Assembly (NCBI RefSeq): GCF_030252425.1
Contig: NZ_CP126994.1
Location: forward strand, 2,537,001 to 2,601,000
Direction: 5' to 3'
Length of the DNA stretch: 64,000 nucleotides
Origin: Acidisoma sp. PAMC 29798
GTDB taxonomy: Bacteria; Pseudomonadota; Alphaproteobacteria; Acetobacterales; Acetobacteraceae
Part shown: piece by piece, positions 35,857-44,518 of the stretch
Layout: each line of letters opens with the position of its first letter
Numbering within the stretch: position 1 is the stretch's first letter
Notes under the pieces: generated by a model
Seen by the model: only the letters and a program-made list of their open reading frames with translations
Told to the model about the DNA's origin: nothing
The model's database searches: none
Position numbers and translations under genes: made by a program

Positions 35857-35983
35857 TGAACAACCTCGAACCTTGATCTGAACGGCCGCCTGACATGCCG
35901 CAATTCTCGGCCGCATCGCGACCTAGATCGCGTTTCGGGTCGTCCCGGATCGTGATCGAGGGCATGGTGGGTCAGACACCCCC

Positions 35984-37090
35984 GTGACACTGGTTGCCCC
36001 ATCCATGCTTTTTGTCCCGCTGCCCTTCGTGGCCGCCGCCTTTCTCGCGGTCCTCTTCGCCTCCATCGTCAGACGCGACGAGGCGCAAGCCGGAAACCGC
36101 GCCTTTCTCACCCTCATCGCCGCGTGTGCTGTCCAATCGGCGCTCATGGGTTTGCGCTGGGGCTATGGCGTCGAAGCCATCCGCTCCGTCATGCCGATCG
36201 TGGCGGCAGCACTCCCGCCGCTGGTCTATGCGAGCTTCGGCAGCCTGACCGCCCCAAGCACGACCCATCGTCCTCCCATCGCCTGGATGCATCTCGTGCC
36301 GGCCTGCGTCGTCGGTTCGCTGGTCGCGTTCTGGCGGCAGCCGATCGACGCCACCCTCATCGCCATCGATTTCGGCTACGCGGCAGCGCTTCTCTGGGTG
36401 GCCCGATCCGGTCCGGACGGCTTGAGACATGCCCGGCTTGAGGTCGGGCTATCGGCGTATCGGGCGCTTCAGCTTGCGGCGGCGGCCCTGGTCGCCTCCG
36501 CCCTGATCGACGCGTTCATCGCCTGGGATGTTGCATGGACACACGGAGCCCACGCCGCCCAGGTCATCTCGGTCGCCGATCTTATCGGCCTATTTGCGCT
36601 TGGCTATGCCGCATCCGTTGCGGGTAAGAGTCGGCCTGAGTCCGAGCCGGTTGCCGCCCCTCAGACCACCCCGCTCATCGACAATCAGGAGGATCACGCA
36701 GTCCTCGCGACGATCGACGACCTCATGCGAACGCAAAAGTTATTCCGGGACGCCAATCTCAATCTTGACCGCCTTGCGCGGAAGGCCGGCATGCCCGCAC
36801 GGCGGATCTCCATGGCCATCAATCAACTGACGACCAGAAACGTCTCCCAGTATGTCAACGACCATCGTATCGCCGCGGCCTGCGATCTGTTGAAAACGAC
36901 GTCGCTCGCAGTGACCACTATCATGTTCGACGTCGGCTTTCAGACGAAGTCCAATTTCAATCGCGAATTTCGGCGCGTGACAGGAACGAACCCAAGCGAT
37001 TGGCGAACCCAATCTGGGTCGGTGAGCGGCGACGAGCATCGCAACGCGGATCTTTCAGACTGTGGAACAACACCGTCACGCGTTTCGTAA
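35984..37090 (+). CDS. Membrane-anchored AraC-family regulator
   Basis: 368 residues. The first about 220 form some seven hydrophobic segments (MLFVPLPFVAAAFLAVLF through DLIGLFALGYAA). The C-terminal 100 are an AraC-type double HTH (LNLDRLARKAGMPARRISMAIN and TTIMFDVGFQTKSNFNREFRRVTGTNPSDW). Membrane-embedded AraC proteins sense extracytoplasmic signals. It diverges from the two-gene hydrolase operon across 127 bases (35857-35983) and may control it. GTG at 35984; ATG at 36005 (MLFVPL) is an alternative start. Confidence 0.88.
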   Translation: MTLVAPSMLFVPLPFVAAAFLAVLFASIVRRDEAQAGNRAFLTLIAACAVQSALMGLRWGYGVEAIRSVMPIVAAALPPLVYASFGSLTAPSTTHRPPIAWMHLVPACVVGSLVAFWRQPIDATLIAIDFGYAAALLWVARSGPDGLRHARLEVGLSAYRALQLAAAALVASALIDAFIAWDVAWTHGAHAAQVISVADLIGLFALGYAASVAGKSRPESEPVAAPQTTPLIDNQEDHAVLATIDDLMRTQKLFRDANLNLDRLARKAGMPARRISMAINQLTTRNVSQYVNDHRIAAACDLLKTTSLAVTTIMFDVGFQTKSNFNREFRRVTGTNPSDWRTQSGSVSGDEHRNADLSDCGTTPSRVS

Positions 37091-37095
37091 GACGC

Positions 37096-37419
37096 TCAAT
37101 GCCTAACCCAAGGAATCGCCGCCGCCGCTTCCTCCGTCAGGTCTCGGAAGGCAAAGCGCTGCAAATGCCGGATGATCACATCCTCCAGCTGATGCAGTTC
37201 GTCCTCGCCCGGCGCCGAAGCCCGTAGCCGCAGCCCCGTCTCCTCGGCGATCGCGTCGCAGGTGCCGAAGGCGAAAACCATCCGCCCGTCCCGCTCATTC
37301 AGCGTTACCGCGATTTTATGCGCGAAATGCTTGCAGAGCTGGGCCATGTAGCGGGCGCTGATCGGCGTCGCCCACCACGCCTCGGATACTAGAAGCGCGC
37401 GGTCCGTTGTGTCCGCCAT
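37096..37419 (-). CDS. DUF2218-family protein
   Basis: 107 residues from the ATG at 37419, chosen for AAAGGA 8 bases upstream (an ATG at 37437 is in frame). The DUF2218 pattern is clear: YMAQLCKHFAHKIAVTLNERDGRMVFAFG and LEDVIIRHLQRFAFRD. Members are often encoded beside siderophore-interacting or iron-related genes, but the function is unknown. Follows the PadR gene by two bases or about 20, depending on start; same operon. Confidence 0.85.
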   Translation of the reverse strand: MADTTDRALLVSEAWWATPISARYMAQLCKHFAHKIAVTLNERDGRMVFAFGTCDAIAEETGLRLRASAPGEDELHQLEDVIIRHLQRFAFRDLTEEAAAAIPWVRH

Positions 37420-37439
37420 GGTTTCGATCCTTTCCATGT

Positions 37440-38027
37440 CTAAGCCTGTTCAATGGCGCGGGCCGCCGCATCCAGCGCATCGGCGATGGCCTGCGCCTCT
37501 CCGTCCGCCAATGGGCCGCGCGACAGGCGCATCCGCAGCGCCAACTTCATATTCTCGATGGCGCGCATCACCTGAGGCGCGCGACCGCCGGAAGTCGAGG
37601 CCGAGGCCCGCGCCATGCGCGCGAAGACCGCATCGACCATCGGCTTGTTCTCCGCCAGATGGGCACGGCCCTCTTCGGTGATCGTATAGAGTTTCCGCCC
37701 GCCACCGGTTTCGCTGACCGTTGCATAGCCCAATTCATTGAGCAGGGTCAGCGTCGGGTAGATGACGCCTGGGCTCGGGCTGTAGCTGCCACCAAGACGA
37801 TCCTCGATCGCCTTGATGATTTCGTAGCCGTGCCGCGGCTGCTCCGCGATCAGGGCCAGCAGCACGAAGCGGAGCTCGCCCTGGTCGAAGACCCGGCTTC
37901 GGCCGCCGCCTTCCTGCATGAAGCCACGCCCGCGGCCGTGGTGCCCTCTGTCGTGACGACCCTCGGGCTGCGCCTCGTCGTCTCTCGCAAATCGGCGGCC
38001 GAAGCCACCGCGATGATGTCCAAACAT
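37440..38027 (-). CDS. PadR-family transcriptional regulator
   Basis: 195 residues. Residues 1-40 are a His/Gly/Arg-rich leader (MFGHHRGGFGRR, RHDRGHHGRGRGF) with metal-binding character. The winged-helix PadR domain follows (LRFVLLALIAEQPRHGYEIIKAIED, YSPSPGVIYPTLTLLNELGYA, KLYTITEEGRAHL), then a C-terminal dimerisation helix. Usually an autorepressor. AGGAG lies 7 bases before the ATG. Two GATATATC palindromes flank its promoter. Confidence 0.92.
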   Translation of the reverse strand: MFGHHRGGFGRRFARDDEAQPEGRHDRGHHGRGRGFMQEGGGRSRVFDQGELRFVLLALIAEQPRHGYEIIKAIEDRLGGSYSPSPGVIYPTLTLLNELGYATVSETGGGRKLYTITEEGRAHLAENKPMVDAVFARMARASASTSGGRAPQVMRAIENMKLALRMRLSRGPLADGEAQAIADALDAAARAIEQA

Positions 38028-38054
38028 GTCGTCTCCTGTGTTATCGACATGCCT

Positions 38055-38090
38055 AAGATATATCGAACTAAAGATGAGTCAAGATATATC
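38055..38090 (-). promoter_or_regulatory. padR promoter with paired GATATATC operators
   Basis: AAGATATATC occurs twice (38055-38064 and 38081-38090), each containing the perfect palindrome GATATATC, 26 bases centre to centre. Between them on the minus strand is -35 TTGACT, and 16 bases on a -10 TATCTT that overlaps the site nearer the gene. The layout fits PadR autorepression. The distal copy also overlaps the last base of the benE stop. Confidence 0.6.
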
Positions 38091-39271
38091 TAAGTTAGTT
38101 TTCGATATCGCTGTACGGCCAAAATGGCACCGCCTCCGATCAGGCCCCAGAAGGCCCCGCCGATGCCGGCCAGATGCAGCCCAGAGGCAGACAGAAGAAA
38201 CGTCACCATCGCCGCGTCGCGGTCGGCGGGCTCGGCCGCCGCATTGGCGAGCGACACGCCGAGAACGCCGAACAGGGCGACACCCGCCACGGCGAAGATC
38301 AGTACCGGCGAGCTGAGCGCCACAAAGGTGGTGATCACACCTGAGAGCAGGCCGAAAATGACATAGACGCCGCCATTCACGGCCCCGGCCCACCAGCGCC
38401 GCGCAGGGTCGGGATGCGCCTCATGCCCGGCGCAAAGCGCCGCCGTGATCGCCGCGAGGTTGATGGCGTTCCCGCCGAAGGGCGCGGCCAAAAGGCTGGA
38501 GATGCCCGTGACCGTCAGGATGGGTCCAGGACGCGGGCGGTAGCCGTTGAGGTTCAGCACAGCGAATCCGGGAATGTTCTGCCCCGCCATGGTGACGACG
38601 AACATCGGCAGCGCCACGCTGATGACGGCCGAAAGCGAGAAGCGCGGCGTCACCCAAACCAAATGGGGCAGCAGCGAGAGGGGTCTACCGTCGCCATGCA
38701 GCGTGAGTGCCGCGAGGCCAATGGCCACGACCACCGCCGCCGGCACCGCGAGCACGCGCCGAATGCGGCTAACGACCAGCCAGACCGCCAGAATGATCAC
38801 GATGAAGAGCGGCTTTTCGCGGAGGCCGAGGATGGGCGCCAAACACAGGCTGAACACCACACCGGCGAGCATGGCACTGACCAGGGAGCGGGGGATGGCC
38901 GCGACGGCACGCCCGAGTGGTGACCAGAGGCCGGTCAGGATGATGAGACATCCACACACGACGAAGGCACCCACGGCATAGCCATAGCCGCCATGGACCG
39001 GCGGGGCGCTGGCGAGGAGGGCGGCGCCGGGTGTGGACCAGGCGACGCTGATCGGGATGCGCGTCCGCGTGCTGACATAGATGCCGCAGAGGCCCATGAC
39101 GACCGACAACGCCAACAGCCCGGATGCCGCTTGGGCGGGGCTAGCCCCTGCTGCGCGCAGGCCGCTCACCACCACCGCGAAGGACCCGCCAAACCCCACG
39201 AACGCCGCCAGCACGCCCGCCATTGTCGCCTGAAGCGACATCTCTTCCCAAATCGTCCCGCGCATCGTCAT
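38090..39271 (-). CDS. BenE-family (benzoate/H+ symporter-like) transporter
   Basis: 393 residues, about 12 hydrophobic segments. The BenE pattern is visible: FVGFGGSFAVVVSGLRAAGASPAQAASGL near the N-terminus, IPISVAWSTPGAALLA, MFVVTMAGQNIPGFAVL and FGGNAINLAAITAALCAGHEAH. Relatives import benzoate or related aromatics, but many family members have other or unknown substrates, and no aromatic degradation genes are nearby. The start could be 39271 or the ATG at 39241. Confidence 0.88.
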   Translation of the reverse strand: MTMRGTIWEEMSLQATMAGVLAAFVGFGGSFAVVVSGLRAAGASPAQAASGLLALSVVMGLCGIYVSTRTRIPISVAWSTPGAALLASAPPVHGGYGYAVGAFVVCGCLIILTGLWSPLGRAVAAIPRSLVSAMLAGVVFSLCLAPILGLREKPLFIVIILAVWLVVSRIRRVLAVPAAVVVAIGLAALTLHGDGRPLSLLPHLVWVTPRFSLSAVISVALPMFVVTMAGQNIPGFAVLNLNGYRPRPGPILTVTGISSLLAAPFGGNAINLAAITAALCAGHEAHPDPARRWWAGAVNGGVYVIFGLLSGVITTFVALSSPVLIFAVAGVALFGVLGVSLANAAAEPADRDAAMVTFLLSASGLHLAGIGGAFWGLIGGGAILAVQRYRKLT

Positions 39272-39352
39272 CCAATCTTGTTGGCGAACCTGTCGCGGAT
39301 GACGTTCAGGAGAATGCTGGGGCCGTCAACCGGCGGCGGCGGTCTGCAGAGC

Positions 39353-39383
39353 GGCGGAGAGCGCTTCGCTCATCCGCGCCCTA
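39353..39383 (-). repeat. Degenerate REP-like element
   Basis: GGCGGA-gagcgcttcgctca-TCCGC followed by GCCCTA on the plus strand; on the minus strand the head reads TAGGGC. It overlaps the stop codon of the lacI-type gene. Similar in length and core (GCGCT ... GCTCATCCGC) to the other copies. The remaining bases between benE and this element (39272-39352) show nothing else. Confidence 0.5.
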
Positions 39384-40463
39384 TGGTTGCCGCGCTGGAG
39401 CCCCGACGGAGCCACGTGGAATGAGGGTCGTCGGCTGATTGGTGATCACCTCCTCCTCATCCTTGCCGTCATGCGGATTGATCCGCCGCAACAGCAACCG
39501 GCAAGCAGCACGGCCCAAGGCATGGCCGCTTTGGCGGACGGAGGTGAGGCCGGGTTCCATCAACTCGGCCATCGGAATGTCGTCGAAGCCGACGACGCTT
39601 ACGTCCCCCGGAATGCGCAATCCCATCTCACGGCAGCAGAGCATGGCGCCGATGGCCATCATGTCATTCGCACAGAGCAGCGCGGTCGGCCGTTCGGCTG
39701 CCGGCACATCGAGCAGCGCGCGGGCGGCGACCATGCCCGAGGCTTGCTGATAGTCTCCATGCAAGATCGGCACGCCATCGGGATCGATGCCGGCGCCTGC
39801 CAGCGCCTCCCGATACCCCGACAGGCGCTGTTCGGCGGTCCAGAGCTGGGGCGGACCACCGATAATGCCGATGCGCCGATGGCCCATATCCAGGACATGC
39901 CCAGCCACGGCGCGCGCGCCACGGCGATTGTTGGACGTGACGGCAGGCACATCCAGGCCGGGAAGCTTTTCATCGACGAGGACGACCAGACCGCGCTGGA
40001 TCAGTTCCAGCAAAGACGCCGTCAGCATGCCGCTGCCGCTGAGAAAAATCAGCCCGTCCAACCTGCGGGCGCGGACGACATGACTATAATAATCCTCCCA
40101 ATGGGGCTGGGATTGGGTGGTGCAAAGGACGAGCAAGATGTCGCTCGCCTGGGCCGCTTCCTGCACCCCGGCGGCGACGGCGGCGAAATAAGGATTGGCG
40201 AGATCGGGCGCGATCAGGCCGATCGACGAGGCTTTTCCGGTCTTGAGATTGCGCGCCATGGTATTCGGCTCATAGCGCAGGGCTCGGATCGCGCTGGTGA
40301 CACGCAAACGGGTTTCGGGCGACACATGGCCACTGTCATTGACGACGTAGCTGACCGTGCTGACGGCCACGCCGGCCACGCGGGCGACATCACGAATGGT
40401 CGGCCGGGGTGCCACCTCCGACGTCACGAGGGCGGCCGGTTGCAGCTCCGCCTTTTGCCTCAT
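39381..40463 (-). CDS. LacI-family transcriptional regulator
   Basis: 360 residues. HTH of the LacI class at about residues 22-45 (TIRDVARVAGVAVSTVSYVVND) with hinge LRYEPNTMARNLKTGKASSIGLIAPDLANPYF, followed by the periplasmic-binding-protein-like effector domain (GHRRIGIIGGPP, LLCANDMMAIGAM, VVGFDDIPMAELMEPGLTSVRQ). It is divergent from the NMT1-type binding protein, with GAAAC...GTTTC operators in the 194-base gap, so it probably controls that operon and itself. The inducer is unknown. Confidence 0.95.
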   Translation of the reverse strand: MRQKAELQPAALVTSEVAPRPTIRDVARVAGVAVSTVSYVVNDSGHVSPETRLRVTSAIRALRYEPNTMARNLKTGKASSIGLIAPDLANPYFAAVAAGVQEAAQASDILLVLCTTQSQPHWEDYYSHVVRARRLDGLIFLSGSGMLTASLLELIQRGLVVLVDEKLPGLDVPAVTSNNRRGARAVAGHVLDMGHRRIGIIGGPPQLWTAEQRLSGYREALAGAGIDPDGVPILHGDYQQASGMVAARALLDVPAAERPTALLCANDMMAIGAMLCCREMGLRIPGDVSVVGFDDIPMAELMEPGLTSVRQSGHALGRAACRLLLRRINPHDGKDEEEVITNQPTTLIPRGSVGAPARQP

Positions 40464-40493
40464 GGGGTAACCCGACCACGCAACACGTCAGTA

Positions 40494-40504
40494 GAAACCG
40501 TTTC
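40494..40504. promoter_or_regulatory. LacI-type operator 1
   Basis: GAAACCGTTTC is a perfect 5-base inverted repeat around a central C, closely resembling operators of LacI-family regulators. It lies 30 bases from the lacI start, in the divergent region. Confidence 0.6.
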
Positions 40505-40611
40505 GATCAGGGTAACGCCCGCCATGGTTGTCCATGACCATACCGCGCGCCGCAGGCCCGCCAAGAGCCTATTCCGCGATATGATCGAATTTTCTTCTTG
40601 AACTCTGGGTC

Positions 40612-40621
40612 GAACCGTTTC
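40612..40621. promoter_or_regulatory. LacI-type operator 2 (imperfect)
   Basis: TCGAACCGTTTCTA is like the reverse complement of operator 1 with its flanks (TCGAAACGGTTTCTA) but has one base deleted. It lies 37 bases upstream of the binding-protein ATG, where bound repressor would block transcription. Two spaced sites would allow looping. Confidence 0.45.
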
Positions 40622-40657
40622 TACATCCGTCACCCTTCATCTCCCAAGGAGACCGCG

Positions 40658-41644
40658 ATGACATCCGTTTGTTCGATACGACGCCTGGCTGCCTGCGCCC
40701 TCTCCGCCCTGCTCGCCCTATCGGTCGTGCCGGCGCGCGCAGCGACGCTGACGCCCGTGCGCTTCGTCTACGACTGGCCGGTGGCGGATTTCGACATGGT
40801 GCCCATCGTGGTTGGCCAGCAGATGGGTTTCTATGAGAAGCACGGCTTGAAGGTCGATGTGCTCTTCCCGCCTGACGCGACGACCACGGCGCGGATGCTC
40901 GCGACGTCACGGGCCGATATCGGCTTCGAGGCAACCACAGACCTCGTCTTCGCAGCGCAGCAGGGTGTGCCCGTCGTGGCCATTGCGAATTTCACACAGA
41001 GCAATAGCTGGTGCCTGATCGGCCGCCCCGGCGAAACCCTCGACATGAGCCAGTTGAAGGGCAAGTCCATCGGCGTCTTTACCGATTCATGGACCAAGGC
41101 GATGATGGGCTTCGTGCTCAAGAAGGCCAATCTGCAGGATACCGACGTCAAGCAGATTATTGCCCAGGATGACGATATTCCCCTGCTGCTGACAAAGAAG
41201 ATCGACTTCGCGACCAACGCCGCCGCGTATGGTCTGGCCGAGATCGTCGATGGCGCCAAGCAGCAGCCGACGCTTGCTTGCAACGACGCGATCGGTGTGC
41301 CGAATATCCCGGTTTGGTCCTTCACGGCCGCGCCCGCCTGGCTGAAGACCAATGCCGCGACGGCCAAAGCCTGGCTTGCCGGCACCTCGGACGCGATCGA
41401 CTGGAGCATCGCTCATCCCAAGGAAGCCGCCGCGATCTTCACCAAGGCCTATCCGCCCGCCGGCAGCCTCAATTACAACGTCATCGGCTGGACCTATACC
41501 GCGGGTCTGATGAAGGGGCCTGACGGCTACTTCAAGCAGAACGACACGCAGTGGACCGTGCTTCCCGCAGCGCTCAAGGACATCGGCCAGATCCCGGCCG
41601 TAAAGCCGCCGGCGACCTACTACACCAACGATTACCTGCCGTAA
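40658..41644 (+). CDS. NMT1/THI5-like ABC substrate-binding protein
   Basis: 328 residues with a Sec signal (LAACALSALLALSVVPARA). The NMT1/THI5 pattern is clear: PVRFVYDWPVADFDMVPIVVGQQMGFYEKHGLKVDVLFP, MLATSRADIGFEATTDLVFAAQQGVPVVAIA and LKGKSIGVFTDSW. Such proteins bind pyrimidine precursors, riboflavin, taurine-like or other small molecules for ABC import. No ATPase or permease gene is adjacent. ATG at 40658 has AAGGAG 8 bases upstream. Its TAA overlaps the ATG of the peptidase gene (TAATG). Confidence 0.9.
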   Translation: MTSVCSIRRLAACALSALLALSVVPARAATLTPVRFVYDWPVADFDMVPIVVGQQMGFYEKHGLKVDVLFPPDATTTARMLATSRADIGFEATTDLVFAAQQGVPVVAIANFTQSNSWCLIGRPGETLDMSQLKGKSIGVFTDSWTKAMMGFVLKKANLQDTDVKQIIAQDDDIPLLLTKKIDFATNAAAYGLAEIVDGAKQQPTLACNDAIGVPNIPVWSFTAAPAWLKTNAATAKAWLAGTSDAIDWSIAHPKEAAAIFTKAYPPAGSLNYNVIGWTYTAGLMKGPDGYFKQNDTQWTVLPAALKDIGQIPAVKPPATYYTNDYLP

Positions 41645-42339
41645 TGGACGACCTCGCGCGGTATGAGCGGTCCCAGGCGATGGCCCGGGACACGCTGGCG
41701 GCAATCGGCGCCTTCATTCGGCCCGGCGCCACCGAGGCGAGCCTGCTGGCGGAATGTCGTCGGCTGATGGATGCACGCGGTGCCACCGGTTACTGGTGGT
41801 TCGGCGTGCCGGCGGTGATCCTCGCCGGTCCCCGCTTGCGCGATTCGGTGGAGGGCGATGTCTTCGAACCGTCCGACGTACCAATCGCGGCAGATGACAT
41901 GGTAACCATCGATCTCGCGCCCGAGATCGATGGCTATTGGGGCGATTGCGCGCGCAGCTTCTTTCTCAAAGGCGGCGTGCTCGTCTCAGCCGAGGCGGCC
42001 GGGGTCGCGCAGGCCGAGGGCATGGCAGCGGAAGCCGCCTTGCACGCGCATCTTCTCACTGTGGCGCGACCGGAGATGACGTTTCGCGCCTTGCATGCGG
42101 CGATCGAGGCCGAGGTGGATGGGCTGGGCTTTGAGAATCTCGATTTCCTGGCCAATTACGGCCACAACATCGGCCAGGATCTGCATGCGCGGGCCTTCAT
42201 CGACGCGAACTGCGCGCTGCGCCTGGACAGCGTGCCGATGTTCACCTTCGAGCCACATATCGCCAAAGCAGGCAGCGCGCTCGCCTTCAAATACGAAGAA
42301 GTCTACCGGTTCGAGGATGGCCGCCTAAGGGTGTTGTGA
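41644..42339 (+). CDS. M24-family metallopeptidase-like protein
   Basis: 231 residues forming a single pita-bread domain without the N-terminal domain of aminopeptidase P. All five metal ligands are visible: Asp in VTIDLAPEIDG, Asp in YWGDCARSF, His in NYGHNIGQDLH, Glu in MFTFEPHIA and Glu in FKYEEVYRF. Likely a dipeptidase or amidinohydrolase-type member. Translationally coupled to the binding protein, so it may hydrolyse the imported ligand; that is inference. Confidence 0.86.
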   Translation: MDDLARYERSQAMARDTLAAIGAFIRPGATEASLLAECRRLMDARGATGYWWFGVPAVILAGPRLRDSVEGDVFEPSDVPIAADDMVTIDLAPEIDGYWGDCARSFFLKGGVLVSAEAAGVAQAEGMAAEAALHAHLLTVARPEMTFRALHAAIEAEVDGLGFENLDFLANYGHNIGQDLHARAFIDANCALRLDSVPMFTFEPHIAKAGSALAFKYEEVYRFEDGRLRVL

Positions 42340-42353
42340 CACCTGGGGTCGTC

Positions 42354-43298
42354 CTATTCCCCATTCCCCGGCGCGCGGACCGCAAGATAAGCGAGCCGTT
42401 TCGCTTCCTTGCGGCCGCGCTGCACGGCATCCATCACCAAACCACAGACCGCAGACAGACAGCCGACGCCGACCAGCGCGGTGGCTAAAATTGCCGTCGG
42501 CAGACGCGGCACGGCGCCGGTATGCATGAACTCCGACACCACGGGCAGTCCCAGGATCAGTCCGATGATCAGGGCCAAGGCCGCGCCACTCATGAAAAAG
42601 CGGAGCGGACGCTCATCCTTCACCAGAACGACGATGGTCCGCAGAATGCGGAACCCGTCACGATAGGTGCGCAGCTTGGACGCAGAGCCGTGTGGGCGCT
42701 CGCGATAGCGCGTCATCACCTCGGCCATGGGCATGGCGAGTTCCAGGGCATGGATGGTGAATTGCGTCTCGATCTCGAACCCTGTCGAGAGCGCCGGGAA
42801 GGACTTGATGAAGCGGCGGCTGAACACCCGATATCCTGACAGCATGTCGGCCACGCCGCTGCCGAAAATAGCCCGGACCAGACCCGTCAGCATCCAATTG
42901 CCGAGGCGGTGGCCGCGTCGATAGCTTTCCCGCACTGTTTCGATTCGCGTACCGGTGACCATGTCGAGGCGTTGCGTCATCAGCTCAGACACCATCGCCG
43001 CCGAATCGGCGGCATCATAGGTTCCGTCACCATCGACCAGCACATAGGCGTCGGCCTCGATATCCGCGAACATGCGGCATACGACATGACCTTTGCCCTG
43101 TCGGCGTTCCACGCGCACGATCGCCCCGGCATCGGACGCGCGCGTGACGGTGTCATCTGTCGAATTGTTGTCGTAGACAAATATCCGGGCCGCCGGCAGG
43201 GCCGCGCGAAAATCGGCCACAACCTGGCCGATCGTCACGGCCTCGTTATAACACGGGATCAGAACCGCGACCCGAAACTCGTCAGAGCATAACGCCAC
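42354..43298 (-). CDS. GT2 glycosyltransferase with two C-terminal membrane helices
   Basis: 314 residues. GT-A fold: VAVLIPCYNEAVTIGQVV, then VYDNNSTDDT and the DXD-type metal motif in VLVDGDGTYDAAD (about residue 92). VADMLSGYRVFSRRFIKSFP and HGSASKLRTYRDG are typical of dolichyl/polyprenyl-phosphate mannosyl- or glucosyltransferase-like enzymes. Two C-terminal hydrophobic hairpins anchor it to the inner membrane. Probably makes a polyprenyl-phosphate sugar donor. Confidence 0.9.
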   Translation of the reverse strand: MALCSDEFRVAVLIPCYNEAVTIGQVVADFRAALPAARIFVYDNNSTDDTVTRASDAGAIVRVERRQGKGHVVCRMFADIEADAYVLVDGDGTYDAADSAAMVSELMTQRLDMVTGTRIETVRESYRRGHRLGNWMLTGLVRAIFGSGVADMLSGYRVFSRRFIKSFPALSTGFEIETQFTIHALELAMPMAEVMTRYRERPHGSASKLRTYRDGFRILRTIVVLVKDERPLRFFMSGAALALIIGLILGLPVVSEFMHTGAVPRLPTAILATALVGVGCLSAVCGLVMDAVQRGRKEAKRLAYLAVRAPGNGE

Positions 43299-43395
43299 CC
43301 GCCCGCACCTCGATCAACACCTGGTCCGCCGCGACTAGCGCATCGCGACGGCTTCGTCGATCAGCAGGCGAACCGTTCCGCCTTGGAACCGGCGA

Positions 43396-43626
43396 TCAGT
43401 AGCCCGGTGGCGGCGGTGGCGGACGATAATAGGGCCTCGGTTCCGGCCGTACGACGATGACGCGCGGCGGCTGCCGCACGACGACGACCGCTTGCGGCTG
43501 TGGCCGCACAACGACGACCGCAGGCTGCGGTCGGCCATATCCATAGCCGGGAGGCGGCACGCAGGCAGACAGACCTGCGAGAATGGACAGCCCTCCCGCC
43601 AGCTTCAGCGCGTCTCGGAATTTCAT
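43396..43626 (-). CDS. Small Pro/Val/Arg-rich lipoprotein
   Basis: 76 residues: signal peptide with lipobox LSAC (MKFRDALKLAGGLSILAGLSAC), then low-complexity repeats alternating VVVV with RPQPQ/RQPP/RPEPRP and ending YRPPPPPPGY. Probably an envelope-anchored, extended protein; function unknown. Downstream 43299-43395 contains no gene. Confidence 0.75.
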   Translation of the reverse strand: MKFRDALKLAGGLSILAGLSACVPPPGYGYGRPQPAVVVVRPQPQAVVVVRQPPRVIVVRPEPRPYYRPPPPPPGY

Positions 43627-43663
43627 GCGTTATCCTATCAATCTTACTCACCGCAGATGGGCA

Positions 43664-44518
43664 TTAGTCCGGCCACGTAAAGGTCGGCATGATCGCGTCT
43701 GGCGTCACGCCGAAACGTGCGATCTCCTTCGCGATCCCGTCGTCACCCTGCCCCGCCATGATGCCTGTCATGACCAGTGCCGAGCGGCATCCGTGGGCTG
43801 CGGCACCCGCGATGTCATGCTCGACACTATCCCCCACCGCCCAGATGCGACCGGGATCGACATCCGCGAAGAGCGTGAGCGCCGCGTCATAGATGGCGGC
43901 GGCAGGTTTGCCGATCCACATCACCGGCCCACCCATCTGCGCATAGACTTCGGCGATGCGGCCAGCGGCGGGTGCCAGCGCACCGTCACTCAAAACCATC
44001 GTCCTGTCTGGATTGGCACAGAGGCAGGGCACGCCACGTTCGGCAGCCGGACGCAGCCGATCACGATAGGCATCGAGGCTGATGCGGTCGGCCTCACTGC
44101 CCAGAAGCAGAATGAGGTCGCAGCGCGCCGCGTCTTCCGTGCGATCGAGGCCAAGGCCAGCGAGCGCCATGGGATCGTCACCACGAGACAGCACCAGACA
44201 GGATCGGACGTTCGCCAAGGCAGTTGGCCGGTCCATCGCGAGCATGCGCCAGGCGACCTCGCCCGAACTCAGGAACCCGTCATAGCAGTCCGGCGGCAGA
44301 CCGATCCGCGCCAGGCGCGCGATATTAGGCTCGGACCGCTTGCCGGAATTGGAGAGAATGAGAATGCGTTTTCCAGCCGCCCTCAGACGCTCCATCGTCT
44401 GCCGCGCGCCCGAATAGAGCGCAACGCCGTCATGGATTGTTCCGAACTGGTCGAGCAGGAAAGCATCCGCCTCGGGCAGAAGGGCGTGCATGCCGGTGAC
44501 ATGCCGGAACGTAATCAT
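43664..44518 (-). CDS. HAD-IIA family hydrolase (TIGR01459 type)
   Basis: About 284 residues. HAD motif I is FLLDQFGTIHDG, in which the second Asp of the usual DxD is replaced (DQFGT), as is common in this subfamily. Motif II is ILILSNSGKR, and the C2-cap pattern ends with KPAAAIYDAAL and WAVGDSVEHDIAGAAAHG (motif IV). Relatives include nagD-like phosphatases. Start at 44518 is preferred (GGGG upstream); ATG 44533 and the longer frame to 44581 are possible. Confidence 0.86.
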   Translation of the reverse strand: MITFRHVTGMHALLPEADAFLLDQFGTIHDGVALYSGARQTMERLRAAGKRILILSNSGKRSEPNIARLARIGLPPDCYDGFLSSGEVAWRMLAMDRPTALANVRSCLVLSRGDDPMALAGLGLDRTEDAARCDLILLLGSEADRISLDAYRDRLRPAAERGVPCLCANPDRTMVLSDGALAPAAGRIAEVYAQMGGPVMWIGKPAAAIYDAALTLFADVDPGRIWAVGDSVEHDIAGAAAHGCRSALVMTGIMAGQGDDGIAKEIARFGVTPDAIMPTFTWPD

